From assembly GCA_013298765.1 (NCBI GenBank), contig JAAFJA010000007.1, positions 187,828 to 251,827 on the forward strand: a stretch of 64,000 bases of DNA, written 5' to 3'. This document shows, one piece after another, positions 1-8,341 of this stretch. The stretch is from Betaproteobacteria bacterium. Its GTDB lineage: Bacteria > Pseudomonadota > Gammaproteobacteria > Burkholderiales > Casimicrobiaceae. Within the stretch, counting starts at the first letter, position 1; the number at the start of each line of letters is the position of its first letter. The position numbers and the translations under genes are program-made. The notes beneath the pieces are model-generated. The model saw nothing but the letters and a program-made list of their open reading frames with translations. It was not told the origin of the DNA and did no database searches.

Positions 1-959
1 CAATGTTGCTCAAGCGCATTTTCGGTTGAGTAGCGAACCAGGCCGCGTGGGTAATTCATCTTGTCCATCACGGTATCGCAAACATCGATACAGGCCGAGC
101 AGCCGATGCATTCGTATTGCAACCCGTTACGGATATCGATACCCGTTGGGCAAACCTGGACGCACAATGAGCAATCTACGCAAGCGCCCAAGCTTGCGCT
201 CTTCGGATCAACCCCCTTCTTTCGACCACCGCGCGGCTCGCCGCGCTCCGTATCGTACGAGACGATGAGCGTGTCTCGATCAAACATCACGCTTTGAAAG
301 CGTGCATACGGGCACATGTACTTACACACTTGCTCCCGCATGAAACCCGCGTTACCCCACGTCGCAAACGCATAAAACAAGATCCAGAAGGTTTCCCACG
401 GGCCCGTGGAAAAGGCCAACACTTCATGAACTAACGTATGAATTGGGGTGAAGTAGCCCACAAACGTGAACCCTGTCCATAGCGCGATCAACACCCACAC
501 GGTGTGCTTACCGCCTTTGCGCCAGAGTTTGTTGATCGATAGCGGTGCCGCATCGAGTCTCATGCGGCTGGCGCGGTCACCTTCAAACCACTTCTCCACC
601 CACATGAAGACCTCGGTGTACACCGTTTGTGGGCATGCATAGCCGCAGAACACTCGACCAGCTATTGCGGTGACGAAGAACAGCGAGTAAGCAGAGACGA
701 TGAGGATGAAGGTGAGGTACAGAATGTCCTGCGGCCAGAATACCCAGCCGAAGATGTAAAACTTTCTGTTAACCAGATCGAACAACACCGCTTGTCGATC
801 ATTCCATGGCAACCAAGCGAGGCCATAGAAGAGCAACTGAGTCATGAGCACCATCGCCACGCGAAGCTGTGCGAATCGCCCACTCACCGACTTGGGATAG
901 ATCTTCTTTGACGATTGGTAGAGCGAAACAACTTTGGTTTCCGCTGCGGTTTCGCTCAT
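1..959 (-). CDS. ccoG: CcoG, cbb3 oxidase maturation iron-sulfur protein (3' end cut by window edge)
   Basis: Membrane iron-sulfur protein of the CcoG/RdxA/FixG family, which serves cbb3 oxidase assembly (copper reduction and delivery). The ATG at 957-959 opens a frame that runs off the left edge, so about 319 codons are visible of a protein usually near 480. Hydrophobic helices come first, then the polyferredoxin-like motif GYACPQTVYTE and CKYMCPYARFQS. Two 4Fe-4S ferredoxin motifs follow, CVDCSLCVQVCP and CIGCSACIDVC. The C-terminal Ig-like domain lies outside the window. It follows ccoP by 24 nt and is the last visible gene of the leftward cco operon. Any ccoH would be to the left. Confidence 0.93.
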   Translation of the reverse strand, partial: MSETAAETKVVSLYQSSKKIYPKSVSGRFAQLRVAMVLMTQLLFYGLAWLPWNDRQAVLFDLVNRKFYIFGWVFWPQDILYLTFILIVSAYSLFFVTAIAGRVFCGYACPQTVYTEVFMWVEKWFEGDRASRMRLDAAPLSINKLWRKGGKHTVWVLIALWTGFTFVGYFTPIHTLVHEVLAFSTGPWETFWILFYAFATWGNAGFMREQVCKYMCPYARFQSVMFDRDTLIVSYDTERGEPRGGRKKGVDPKSASLGACVDCSLCVQVCPTGIDIRNGLQYECIGCSACIDVCDTVMDKMNYPRGLVRYSTENALEQH

Positions 960-983
960 TGACTGCCTCGATCAATCCAAATA

Positions 984-1916
984 TTACTGAGCTGGAGTTT
1001 TGGGAGCCGCTTCACGCGACTGTGCGTAGACGTAGGCTGCGAGCAGGTGCACGCGCGCCTCCCCCAGCTGATCTTTCTGTGCAGGCATCACTCCCGCCCG
1101 ACCCTTGACGACCGCTTCTTCAATAGCTGCAGCGGTGCCGCTGTATAGCCAAACATCATCGGTTAAGTTCGGTGCGCCAAGCGCGACGTTGCCTTTGCCC
1201 GATGCACCGTGGCAGGCAGAACAGATTTGTTTGAAGGTCTCTTCGCCGCGTAGCGCAGCATCTTTCGATGCGCTACGTCCCGATAACGTAAGTACGAATT
1301 GCGAAACGTCTTTGATTTGTTCGGGTTTGAGTTGTCCTGCGAATGATGGCATCGCCCCTACGCGGCCGTCCATGATTGTTGTCTTGATCGCGTCTGGCGT
1401 TCCTGGATAAAGCCAATCCGCATCCACAAGATTCGGGAAGCCCTTTGAGCCCCGCATATCGCTGCCATGGCATTGCACACAATACGTTTGGAACAGTCGT
1501 CCTCCAATCTGAAGCGCGCCTTTATCGTTTGCTACCGTCGCAACATCTTGTTTCAGATACGCATTAAAGATTGGATCGACCTCCGCGTTGACTTCTGCAA
1601 CTTCCTTCTTGTAGCGATCAGTCGAGCTCCAACCCAGATAGCCTGGAAGGATCGCGAGCCCTGGAAACAGTGCGAGATATCCGACTGCGAAAATCACAGT
1701 GATGTAGAACAAGTTTGACCACCACTTTGGCAGCGGATTGTCGTACTCGCGTAGGCCATCCCAAACATTTTGACCATGAAGCTCTGGCTGGTCTTTGGGC
1801 TCGATCTTTTTGCTATTGTTTACGAGAATCCACAAACACCACAGAAGCGACAAGACGGTCAGGATGGCGACATACCAAGCCCAGCCCGTAGGGAGTGTGT
1901 TGGTTGCCGAGCTCAT
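984..1916 (-). CDS. ccoP: CcoP, diheme cytochrome c subunit of cbb3 oxidase
   Basis: Membrane-anchored diheme cytochrome c that passes electrons to the CcoO/CcoN core of the high-affinity cbb3 oxidase. Two N-terminal hydrophobic segments surround the CcoP N-terminal domain. Two c-type heme motifs follow, CVQCHG and CSACHG, each in a cytochrome c fold with a later Met ligand. The length of about 310 aa is normal. The ATG at 1914-1916 is preferred to a GTG one codon earlier because an AAGGAGG Shine-Dalgarno lies just upstream, inside the ccoQ 3' end. It overlaps the ccoQ stop by one base (TGATG), indicating coupled translation. Confidence 0.96.
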   Translation of the reverse strand: MSSATNTLPTGWAWYVAILTVLSLLWCLWILVNNSKKIEPKDQPELHGQNVWDGLREYDNPLPKWWSNLFYITVIFAVGYLALFPGLAILPGYLGWSSTDRYKKEVAEVNAEVDPIFNAYLKQDVATVANDKGALQIGGRLFQTYCVQCHGSDMRGSKGFPNLVDADWLYPGTPDAIKTTIMDGRVGAMPSFAGQLKPEQIKDVSQFVLTLSGRSASKDAALRGEETFKQICSACHGASGKGNVALGAPNLTDDVWLYSGTAAAIEEAVVKGRAGVMPAQKDQLGEARVHLLAAYVYAQSREAAPKTPAQ

Positions 1917-2080
1917 CACACACCTCCTTCGTGCCCGCGATCCGCGCGATCATCGTCGCGTAGCAAATCGGCGTTCGCTGATGCAGCGCTGCGTGCCCCA
2001 GGCGTGGTAAACGCCCAGATCACAACGCCTAGAAACGTTAAAAAAGACAAGACTGTGAAGAAAACACGTAGCGTTTCCAT
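1916..2080 (-). CDS. ccoQ: CcoQ, small cbb3 oxidase subunit
   Basis: A 54-aa single-span membrane protein read on the minus strand from ATG at 2078-2080. It has a short N-terminus (METLRVFFTVLSF), one hydrophobic helix and a charged tail (RDDDRADRGHEGG). This is the usual make-up of CcoQ/FixQ, the small subunit that stabilises the cbb3 complex. It sits exactly between ccoO and ccoP, and its last base is shared with the ccoP start. It was identified by translating the gap by hand. Primary sequence conservation in this family is low, so the call rests on size, topology and position. Confidence 0.88.
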   Translation of the reverse strand: METLRVFFTVLSFLTFLGVVIWAFTTPGARSAASANADLLRDDDRADRGHEGGV

Positions 2081-2083
2081 GCG

Positions 2084-2698
2084 CTATCCCTTGATCGATT
2101 TAATTTGAGTTCCGAGGCCTTGCAGATAGGCAATCAAAGCGTCGAGCTCGGTTTTGTCTTTAAGCGCTGCGGGGGCGCTATCGATCTCCGCTTGGGAGTA
2201 CGGATGTCCGAGCATCTTTAACGCTGACATCCGTGCTTTAATGTCCGCGCCACCGATTGAGCGATTTAAAAATGCATAGCTAGGCATGTTTGATTCTGGG
2301 ACCACAGAGCGCGGATCTTCGAAGTGCAAGCGGTGCCATTCGTCGCTGTAGCGGCCCCCAACCCGTGCGAGATCGGGGCCGGTGCGCTTGCTGCCCCACT
2401 GAAACGGTCGGTCGTACACAAACTCGCCCGCCACCGAGTACGGGCCGTAGCGCTCAGTCTCTGAGCGAAATGGGCGAATCATTTGCGAATGACAGTTGTA
2501 GCAACCTTCGCGAACATAAATGTCTCGGCCCACCAATCGAAGTGGCTCGTAAGGCTTAAGCCCTGCCACCGGTTCGATCAAGTCTTTCTGGAAAAAAAGC
2601 GGTACGATCTCAACGAGCCCACCGATGCTCACCACGAAGATCACCAGCGCAATGAGGAGACCAGTTTTTCTCTCAATAGTGTCGTGTGTCAATTTCAT
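2084..2698 (-). CDS. ccoO: CcoO, monoheme cytochrome c subunit of cbb3 oxidase
   Basis: Membrane-anchored monoheme cytochrome c of the cbb3 oxidase, about 204 aa, the usual length. An N-terminal helix (residues about 12-35) is followed by the heme motif CYNCHS, a segment typical of CcoO after it ([18 protein letters not shown]), and a Met ligand region ([10 protein letters not shown]). A purine-rich ribosome site lies before the ATG at 2698. It is 18 nt downstream of ccoN and 3 nt upstream of ccoQ, within the operon transcribed leftward from the FNR-type promoter near 4214-4255. Confidence 0.97.
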   Translation of the reverse strand: MKLTHDTIERKTGLLIALVIFVVSIGGLVEIVPLFFQKDLIEPVAGLKPYEPLRLVGRDIYVREGCYNCHSQMIRPFRSETERYGPYSVAGEFVYDRPFQWGSKRTGPDLARVGGRYSDEWHRLHFEDPRSVVPESNMPSYAFLNRSIGGADIKARMSALKMLGHPYSQAEIDSAPAALKDKTELDALIAYLQGLGTQIKSIKG

Positions 2699-2716
2699 AG
2701 AGCTATCCCCCCTTCC

Positions 2717-4165
2717 TTATGCGACTGCAGGCGTTAACGGCATCGGCACTGCCGCACGTGTGACGGGAGATTTGCGCACCGTCATGTAAACGTTGTAGGC
2801 CATGATGAACATGCTGCCGAGATACAGCGCACCACCGATAAAGCGAATGAACCAGAACGGATAGCTGCTCTTCACTGATTCGACGAAGCTGTAGGTCAAC
2901 GTGCCATCCGGATTCACAGCCCGCCACATCAAGCCTTGCATCACCCCCGAAATCCACATCGCAGCGATGTAGAGAACAATCGCGAGCGTTGCGATCCAGA
3001 AGTGAATCTCGATCAGCTTTTTGCTGTACATCTGCTCTTTGCCAACGAGGCGTGGAATCATGTAATACACGGCGCCGATGGAGATGAATGCCACCCAACC
3101 GAGAGCACCTGAATGAACGTGACCGATGGTCCAGTCTGTATAGTGCGACAGCGCGTTTACCGTTTTGATCGACATCATCGGCCCCTCAAATGTGGCCATG
3201 CCGTAGAAGGAAAGCGAGGTGACCAGAAACTTGAGAATCGGGTCGTCGCGCAGCTTGTGCCATGCGCCGGATAGCGTCATGATGCCGTTGATCATGCCGC
3301 CCCACGAAGGTGCGAGTAGGACTAAAGAGAACAACATGCCGAGCGATTGAGCCCAATCAGGCAAGGCTGTGTAGTGCAGGTGATGCGGACCTGCCCACAT
3401 GTAGGTAAAGATCAGCGCCCAGAAGTGAACGACCGACAAGCGATACGAATAGACGGGCCGTTCTGCTTGCTTCGGCACGAAGTAGTACATGATGCCGAGA
3501 AAGCCAGCGGTCAAAAAGAATCCAACCGCGTTGTGGCCATACCACCACTGGATCATTGCGTCCTGAACGCCCGCGTACGCTGAGTAAGATTTAGTGAGCG
3601 ACACAGGAACAGCGGCGCTATTGACGATGTGGAGAATGGCTACGGTAAGAATGAAGCCACCAAAAAACCAATTGGCTACATAAATGTGGCTGGTGCGACG
3701 GGTGGCCAGTGTGCCGAAAAAAACGACTGCATAGGACACCCAGACTAGCGCGATCAGAATATCAATCGGCCACTCGAGCTCCGCATACTCTTTACCGCTC
3801 GTAAAGCCGAGCGGCAGAGTGATCGCTGCGAGCAAGATAACCGCCTGCCACCCCCAAAACGTGAAGGCGGCAAGTTTGGGTGCAAATAGCGGTACGTGGC
3901 AGGTACGCTGCACAACGTAGTACGAGGTTGAAAATAGCGCACATCCGCCGAACGCGAAGATTACCGCGTTGGTGTGTAGTGGACGAAGACGCCCGTACGA
4001 TAGAAACTCGTGAAAATTGAGTTCTGGCCATACCAGTTGGGCGGCAATTAACACCCCCACCGTCATTCCCACGATGCCCCAAACGACTGTCATCAACGCA
4101 AATTGATAAACAATTTTGTAGTTGTAACTTTCGTTCTCGAAGTATCGAGCTTTAGTTTCGCTCAT
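2717..4165 (-). CDS. ccoN: CcoN, catalytic subunit I of cbb3 oxidase
   Basis: Heme-copper oxidase subunit I of the cbb3 (C) class, which reduces oxygen at low oxygen tension and pumps protons. The 482-aa chain has about 12 hydrophobic helices. The expected conserved His-containing stretches are present: [10 protein letters not shown] near the N-terminus, [10 protein letters not shown] with the active-site His, and [12 protein letters not shown] with the heme ligands. It is the first gene of the ccoNOQPG transcription unit. A consensus FNR box centred about 83 bp upstream of its ATG predicts induction when oxygen falls. Confidence 0.98.
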   Translation of the reverse strand: MSETKARYFENESYNYKIVYQFALMTVVWGIVGMTVGVLIAAQLVWPELNFHEFLSYGRLRPLHTNAVIFAFGGCALFSTSYYVVQRTCHVPLFAPKLAAFTFWGWQAVILLAAITLPLGFTSGKEYAELEWPIDILIALVWVSYAVVFFGTLATRRTSHIYVANWFFGGFILTVAILHIVNSAAVPVSLTKSYSAYAGVQDAMIQWWYGHNAVGFFLTAGFLGIMYYFVPKQAERPVYSYRLSVVHFWALIFTYMWAGPHHLHYTALPDWAQSLGMLFSLVLLAPSWGGMINGIMTLSGAWHKLRDDPILKFLVTSLSFYGMATFEGPMMSIKTVNALSHYTDWTIGHVHSGALGWVAFISIGAVYYMIPRLVGKEQMYSKKLIEIHFWIATLAIVLYIAAMWISGVMQGLMWRAVNPDGTLTYSFVESVKSSYPFWFIRFIGGALYLGSMFIMAYNVYMTVRKSPVTRAAVPMPLTPAVA

Positions 4166-4213
4166 TTATTCCCTCGCCTTGCTGCAATTGCGCGCGTCTT
4201 GCGCCCCGTTGTA

Positions 4214-4255
4214 AAGATAGGCAGTAGTCACGACGAGGGTATTGACGAATGTCAA
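4214..4255 (-). promoter_or_regulatory. FNR/ANR-type promoter of ccoNOQPG
   Basis: TTGACGAATGTCAA at 4242-4255 is a perfect 5+5 dyad close to the FNR/ANR consensus (TTGAT-N4-ATCAA). On the minus strand a -10-like TATCTT lies at 4219-4214. This puts the operator at about -41.5 relative to the implied start near 4207, the classical class II FNR position. ccoN begins at 4165. An FNR-family regulator is encoded at 10545-11279. Confidence 0.8.
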
Positions 4256-4336
4256 CTTAGAGCGACTCGGCGGACGAGGCGCGTTTCTGTTGAAGACGGC
4301 TGAGCATTTGCCCGCTCAACGCCGTCGCTGCGATCC

Positions 4337-4522
4337 TCAGATTGAATGCTTGCGCTGAACCTGCTCGGGCTTTTCGACGACGTTGTCATCATCGCGAACG
4401 ATGAGCTCGCCTTCCGACTCTAGGTTTTCGAATTGCCCGCTATCAACGCTCCACCAGAAAGCCACCGCGATGACTACAGCAAGCACGAGCGAGAGCGGAA
4501 TGAGGAGATAGAGTGTTTCCAT
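4337..4522 (-). CDS. ccoS: CcoS, cbb3 oxidase maturation protein
   Basis: A 61-aa protein with one N-terminal membrane helix (METLYLLIPLSLVLAVV start), the characteristic FWWSVDSGQF segment after it, and a charged C-terminal tail. This matches CcoS/FixS, required for cofactor insertion into cbb3 oxidase. It follows the copper ATPase gene ccoI by 8 nt, the common ccoI-ccoS arrangement, and precedes the ccoN promoter. It is probably co-transcribed with ccoI. Confidence 0.93.
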   Translation of the reverse strand: METLYLLIPLSLVLAVVIAVAFWWSVDSGQFENLESEGELIVRDDDNVVEKPEQVQRKHSI

Positions 4523-4530
4523 TGTGTTCC

Positions 4531-6771
4531 CTATCTGGTGTTCAGTCGCAACGTGTTGGCAACCACCAGCGCGGAGCTCGATGCCATTCCGATTGCAGCG
4601 TAGATCGGGTCAACATAGCCGAGCGCGGCGAAGGGAATTGCAACCAGGTTGTACGCAATGGCCCATGCGTAGTTCTGAAGAATGATTCGCCTAAGTCGTT
4701 TGGCGTAATCAAGCGTTGTTTTGAGTACTTCGAGCGATGCAGAGGCCGAGATGAGATCGGCGCTCCGCAGCGCCGCATCGGTCGCGCCCGCCGCTGCAAT
4801 GGACACATCAGCTCTTGCGAAGGCAACACTGTCGTTCCATCCGTCACCCACCATCGCCACCACGCGCCCGTCGAGTTGTAGGGTCTCAACGCGCTGCTGC
4901 TTCTCGGTTGCGCTGACATCGCCGTGAGCGTGCACGATGCCGAGTAAAGTTGCGACAGAATCAACCCGATCCTGACGATCACCGCTCATGATTTCGATGT
5001 CGTGTGAGCTGCTCAGCGATTGCATTAGCGTGCGCGCGCCGGGCCGAAGCGCCTCTAGAAACTCAATGGTGCACACCATCCCGGCCGAATCCGCCAAATA
5101 GAGCATCGGGGTCGCATTCCTATCGGAGCTGGCGTCCGGCCTTGAAAATAGTTCGACTACGTACGACTTGCGGCCGAGTCGGTACTGAACCCCCTCGATC
5201 ACGCCGCTCACACCTAACCCCGGCTTCCATGTTGCGCCCTCCACGTAAAGCAGCGGCTCCTCGGCGAACGCTGCCCTGAGCGATTTCGCGAGCGGATGAT
5301 TGGCATAGGCTTCAAGCGACGCCACTATTGCTCGCAACCGGTCTATGTCGAGCGGCGCTCGTACGTGGGAGAGTTGAAACTCATGCGGGTCGGTGAGCGT
5401 GCCCGTCTTATCGAATACGAAGGTATCAACGCTCGTAAGGCGATCCAGCGAGTCGCCGCGGCGGACAATCATTCCGAGCGAAGCAAGCTGCGTGAATGCA
5501 CGTGCGTAGGCCGCTGGTGCTGCGAGGGCGAGCGCGCACGGACAGCTCACGATGAGCACTGCAATCGCGCGCTCTAGCGCGACATCGATCCCGAGATGGA
5601 AGAACGCGATGAAGGTAAGCATCGCGACTATGAACAAGGCCGGTACAAAGATTCGAGACACATTCGCAAAGCGTGCACGGTGCTCGGGTCTCTCACTTTG
5701 ATCTGCAAGATCGAGAAGACGCTGCGTCGTACTTTTTTCTGCTGTGCTTTGAGCGCGCAGTACGAAGGGCTCGCCGAGATTGATTGTGCCGGCACTTAGT
5801 TTCGCGTTGCGACATTTCATCGCGGGCGTTGACTCACCGGTTAGCACTGATTCGTCAAGCGTTGCAGCGTCGCTTTCAAGGTATCCATCAACTGGCACAC
5901 TCTGTAAGTGCCCAATCAATAATCGGCTATCAACCACTATTTGAGCAATGTCGATAAACAATTGAACCTGCTGATCGCCCTCATTTAGAAGGGCGTAAGA
6001 AGCCGAAGGGGAGTTGATGGCTAAACCTTCGAGCGATGTACGGTTTGCTTCGCGGCGTTCCCATTCGAACCAGCGCACGCCTAGCAAAAGCGCTACGAAC
6101 ATTGCAATCGAGTCGAAGTAGAGCTGCCCACTGCCGCTCCAAACATGCCAAACTGAGCCGGCAAATGCGCTCACCAGGCTTACTGCCACGGCGCTGTCGA
6201 TGCCAATGCGCTGAATATGCCACTCGCGCTTCGCGCCACGAAAGAAACTGCCCGCACAAAAAAAGAGAACGGGCAACGTCAACAGAAGCGCAGCACCATC
6301 CATGAGCCGCGCTAACGGTAACTCAATCTCGTCGCCACCCAGGAAACGCGGCAGACTAAACATCATGATCTGCATCGCGCAGAATGCGGCCAGACCTGTT
6401 TGCCACTGATAGCGACGCCGAATTTTTCGAACGATCGCTGCACGGTCGAGCAAAGCGCTATCGCTTCGAACAGCGTATCCGAGCGAAGTAATGAATTCCG
6501 CGAGGGCCAATTCGCTCGTTTGCTCAGCATCGTAGGCGATTCGCGCGCGCTGAGTCGCGTAGTGAACGCTAGCCGAACTTACACCTGCACATTTTCGAAG
6601 TTCGGATTCGATGAGTATTGCGCACGCGGCGCAATCCATGTCGTAGACATCGAGCGCGCAAAGTTTCGTCGCGACGGGTCGTGACTGCCGATCCGTCACA
6701 GGCGCTGCTTCTGCGGCCGCGCGCAGGCCGGTCGAGCCCGACGCAATAGGGGATGTTTCCGCAGCCAGCAT
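4531..6771 (-). CDS. ccoI: CcoI, copper-transporting P1B-type ATPase for cbb3 assembly
   Basis: Inner-membrane copper ATPase that supplies copper for the cbb3 heme-copper centre. An N-terminal heavy-metal-associated domain carries MDCAAC in place of the common MTCxxC. The CPC transport motif (SCPCALAL), the phosphorylation motif DKTGTLTD and the hinge GDGWNDS are all present. The frame stays open back to a TTG at 6819, but that overlaps the FNR box. The ATG at 6771 is chosen, and a GTG at 6699 is also possible. With the ATG the predicted transcript start falls almost on the start codon, so the message may be leaderless. It is followed at once by ccoS. Confidence 0.93.
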   Translation of the reverse strand: MLAAETSPIASGSTGLRAAAEAAPVTDRQSRPVATKLCALDVYDMDCAACAILIESELRKCAGVSSASVHYATQRARIAYDAEQTSELALAEFITSLGYAVRSDSALLDRAAIVRKIRRRYQWQTGLAAFCAMQIMMFSLPRFLGGDEIELPLARLMDGAALLLTLPVLFFCAGSFFRGAKREWHIQRIGIDSAVAVSLVSAFAGSVWHVWSGSGQLYFDSIAMFVALLLGVRWFEWERREANRTSLEGLAINSPSASYALLNEGDQQVQLFIDIAQIVVDSRLLIGHLQSVPVDGYLESDAATLDESVLTGESTPAMKCRNAKLSAGTINLGEPFVLRAQSTAEKSTTQRLLDLADQSERPEHRARFANVSRIFVPALFIVAMLTFIAFFHLGIDVALERAIAVLIVSCPCALALAAPAAYARAFTQLASLGMIVRRGDSLDRLTSVDTFVFDKTGTLTDPHEFQLSHVRAPLDIDRLRAIVASLEAYANHPLAKSLRAAFAEEPLLYVEGATWKPGLGVSGVIEGVQYRLGRKSYVVELFSRPDASSDRNATPMLYLADSAGMVCTIEFLEALRPGARTLMQSLSSSHDIEIMSGDRQDRVDSVATLLGIVHAHGDVSATEKQQRVETLQLDGRVVAMVGDGWNDSVAFARADVSIAAAGATDAALRSADLISASASLEVLKTTLDYAKRLRRIILQNYAWAIAYNLVAIPFAALGYVDPIYAAIGMASSSALVVANTLRLNTR

Positions 6772-6805
6772 TTGTGAACGATAGAGCGCAACGCATGCGA
6801 CGATG

Positions 6806-6819
6806 TTGACCTGTGTCAA
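6806..6819. promoter_or_regulatory. FNR/ANR box between ccoI and the dksA-like gene
   Basis: TTGACCTGTGTCAA is a perfect dyad of the same type as the box before ccoN. On the minus strand a -10-like TATCGT at 6783-6778 places the operator near -41.5 of a start at about 6771, so ccoI is the likely target. The divergent DksA-like gene (ATG at 6878) could also be controlled, with a weaker -10-like TACTTA near 6847. Confidence 0.75.
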
Positions 6820-6877
6820 ATCAACCTCGGCCGCGTTCAGAGAAGCTACTTACCGGCACAGTCTTTCGAACTTTTAC

Positions 6878-7255
6878 ATGGCAATCGAAATCCTCACCCA
6901 ACAGCAAGAGAGTGATCTGCGCAATCTCCTCGTTCGACGGCGCACATTTTTAAAGTCTGCGCTAGAGCGTGGTCTACATGCAGATGACGACGTTAGCGTT
7001 CGTGGCACCGCGCCGAGCGACGCTGATACGCCAACCGCAGATGTCGACGCCGAGCTTGCGCTTTCACGGCTGGCTCGTGACCAAAATGAACTCAACGCAG
7101 TGGAGCAGGCGCTCGAGCGGGTTGACAGCGGCGACTATGCCGAGTGCGTAAGCTGCGGAAATCCGATTGGCTACGCACGCCTACTGGCTCACCCCAGCGC
7201 GACAACGTGCCTCGTGTGTCAGGAAAAGCGTGAAACGTCTTCTGGGCGTCACTGA
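6878..7255 (+). CDS. DksA/TraR-family zinc-finger protein
   Basis: A 125-aa protein with a long helical coiled-coil-like N-terminal part and a C-terminal DksA/TraR C4 zinc finger: CVSCG near residue 89 and CLVC about 20 residues later. DksA-type proteins bind the RNA polymerase secondary channel. This short form resembles the accessory DksA-like proteins rather than main DksA, because the region between the helices is simpler. An open frame extends upstream to 6803, but the start at ATG 6878 fits the family N-terminus and leaves the FNR box outside the gene. It is divergent from ccoI and may share its oxygen control. Confidence 0.8.
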   Translation: MAIEILTQQQESDLRNLLVRRRTFLKSALERGLHADDDVSVRGTAPSDADTPTADVDAELALSRLARDQNELNAVEQALERVDSGDYAECVSCGNPIGYARLLAHPSATTCLVCQEKRETSSGRH

Positions 7256-7609
7256 GCAGATTTACGTGACGGAAGCGCTCGGCAAATGGTGATGGGCTGA
7301 GCCCGCGAAAATCTGAGGGTGTAGCGAGGCTGCGCTGAAAGATCTTGGGGTTTGAAATCGCGCAAGCCTGGCAACAGGATGCGATGCAAGCGCGCGACTT
7401 GTTCGGCGCTCCCATAGACATCGGCGATTTCCCTTCCCGGTTCATGCGAACGGCTAGTTCGATCAGCAGAAGGATTAGGTGTGTGAGCCGACTAGAGGCA
7501 GTGATGAGCCTGCGAGAAGGGCACGCCGAAGTACCGCTTTGGCGGCTAAACCCTCGTTGCAAACGGCGCGCGATACACTGAACACTCATGGATAACTTGT
7601 AGCTTTCAA
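7256..7609. other. Intergenic stretch, no gene recognised
   Basis: This 354-bp gap lies between the DksA-like gene and the response regulator. Open frames exist on both strands but have no recognisable domain, start signal or family character. No clear terminator or operator was seen. Confidence 0.5.
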
Positions 7610-8341
7610 TTGGTTCCTACTGAAGCCTCAACTTCGCTACGTGTTGCGATCGTCGACGACGAGGAGGACATCCGCGAACTGGTTGCTGGTTACTTCGAAC
7701 GCCAAGGTATTCACACGCTTTCCGCCGCATCGGAAAACGAACTCACCGAGCTGCTCAGTCACCATGCGATTGATGCGATTTTGCTCGACGTCAATTTAGG
7801 TCGCGAAGATGGTTTTGCGATTGCGCGACGTTTGCGCGGCCACTGGAACGGTGGCCTGCTCATGCTCACTGGGCGCGCAGATACGGTCGACCGTGTCGTT
7901 GGATTGGAAATCGGCGCGGATGATTACGTTACCAAGCCGTTTGATCTGCGTGAATTGCTTGCGCGCGTGCGAAGCGTGAGCCGCCGATACGCAAATGCCC
8001 CTGCCGCCTCAGAGACGGTTAGCAAGAAGTTTTTGTGCTTTGATAACTTCCGGCTTGACCCAGAACGACGCGAAGTACGAGACGGTACAGGAGAGGTGAT
8101 CGAACTCACCACCGGTGAATTCGATTTGTTGCACGTGCTCGCCCAGCATCCCGGGCGCGTGAAAAATCGCGATCAACTACTGCAAGAAACGCATCATCGA
8201 GAGGCGGGACCGTTTGATCGAACGATTGACGTACAGATCGGGCGACTGCGTAAAAAGCTTGGCGATGATGGAAAATCGCCCAAGCTCATCAAAGCGGTAA
8301 GAGGCGTGGGCTACGTGTTTACACCCAGCACTCATTCATGA
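7610..8341 (+). CDS. OmpR-family response regulator
   Basis: Two-component response regulator with an N-terminal receiver domain and a C-terminal winged helix of the OmpR/PhoB type. The receiver shows the acidic pair (IVDDEED), the phosphate acceptor Asp near residue 60 in ILLDVNLG, and the conserved Lys in YVTKPFDLRELLAR. The DNA-binding domain ends with RTIDVQIGRLRKKL and RGVGYVF. No ATG fits; a TTG at 7610 is the most plausible start, so the exact N-terminus is uncertain. Its stop overlaps the ATG of the following kinase (ATGA), which is very likely its partner. Confidence 0.9.
   Translation: MVPTEASTSLRVAIVDDEEDIRELVAGYFERQGIHTLSAASENELTELLSHHAIDAILLDVNLGREDGFAIARRLRGHWNGGLLMLTGRADTVDRVVGLEIGADDYVTKPFDLRELLARVRSVSRRYANAPAASETVSKKFLCFDNFRLDPERREVRDGTGEVIELTTGEFDLLHVLAQHPGRVKNRDQLLQETHHREAGPFDRTIDVQIGRLRKKLGDDGKSPKLIKAVRGVGYVFTPSTHS

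Noticed and set aside
7092-7589. Minus-strand frame of 165 codons between the DksA-like gene and the response regulator
   Set aside because: It overlaps the zinc-finger gene, is Arg/Ser-rich and lacks a start signal or family likeness.
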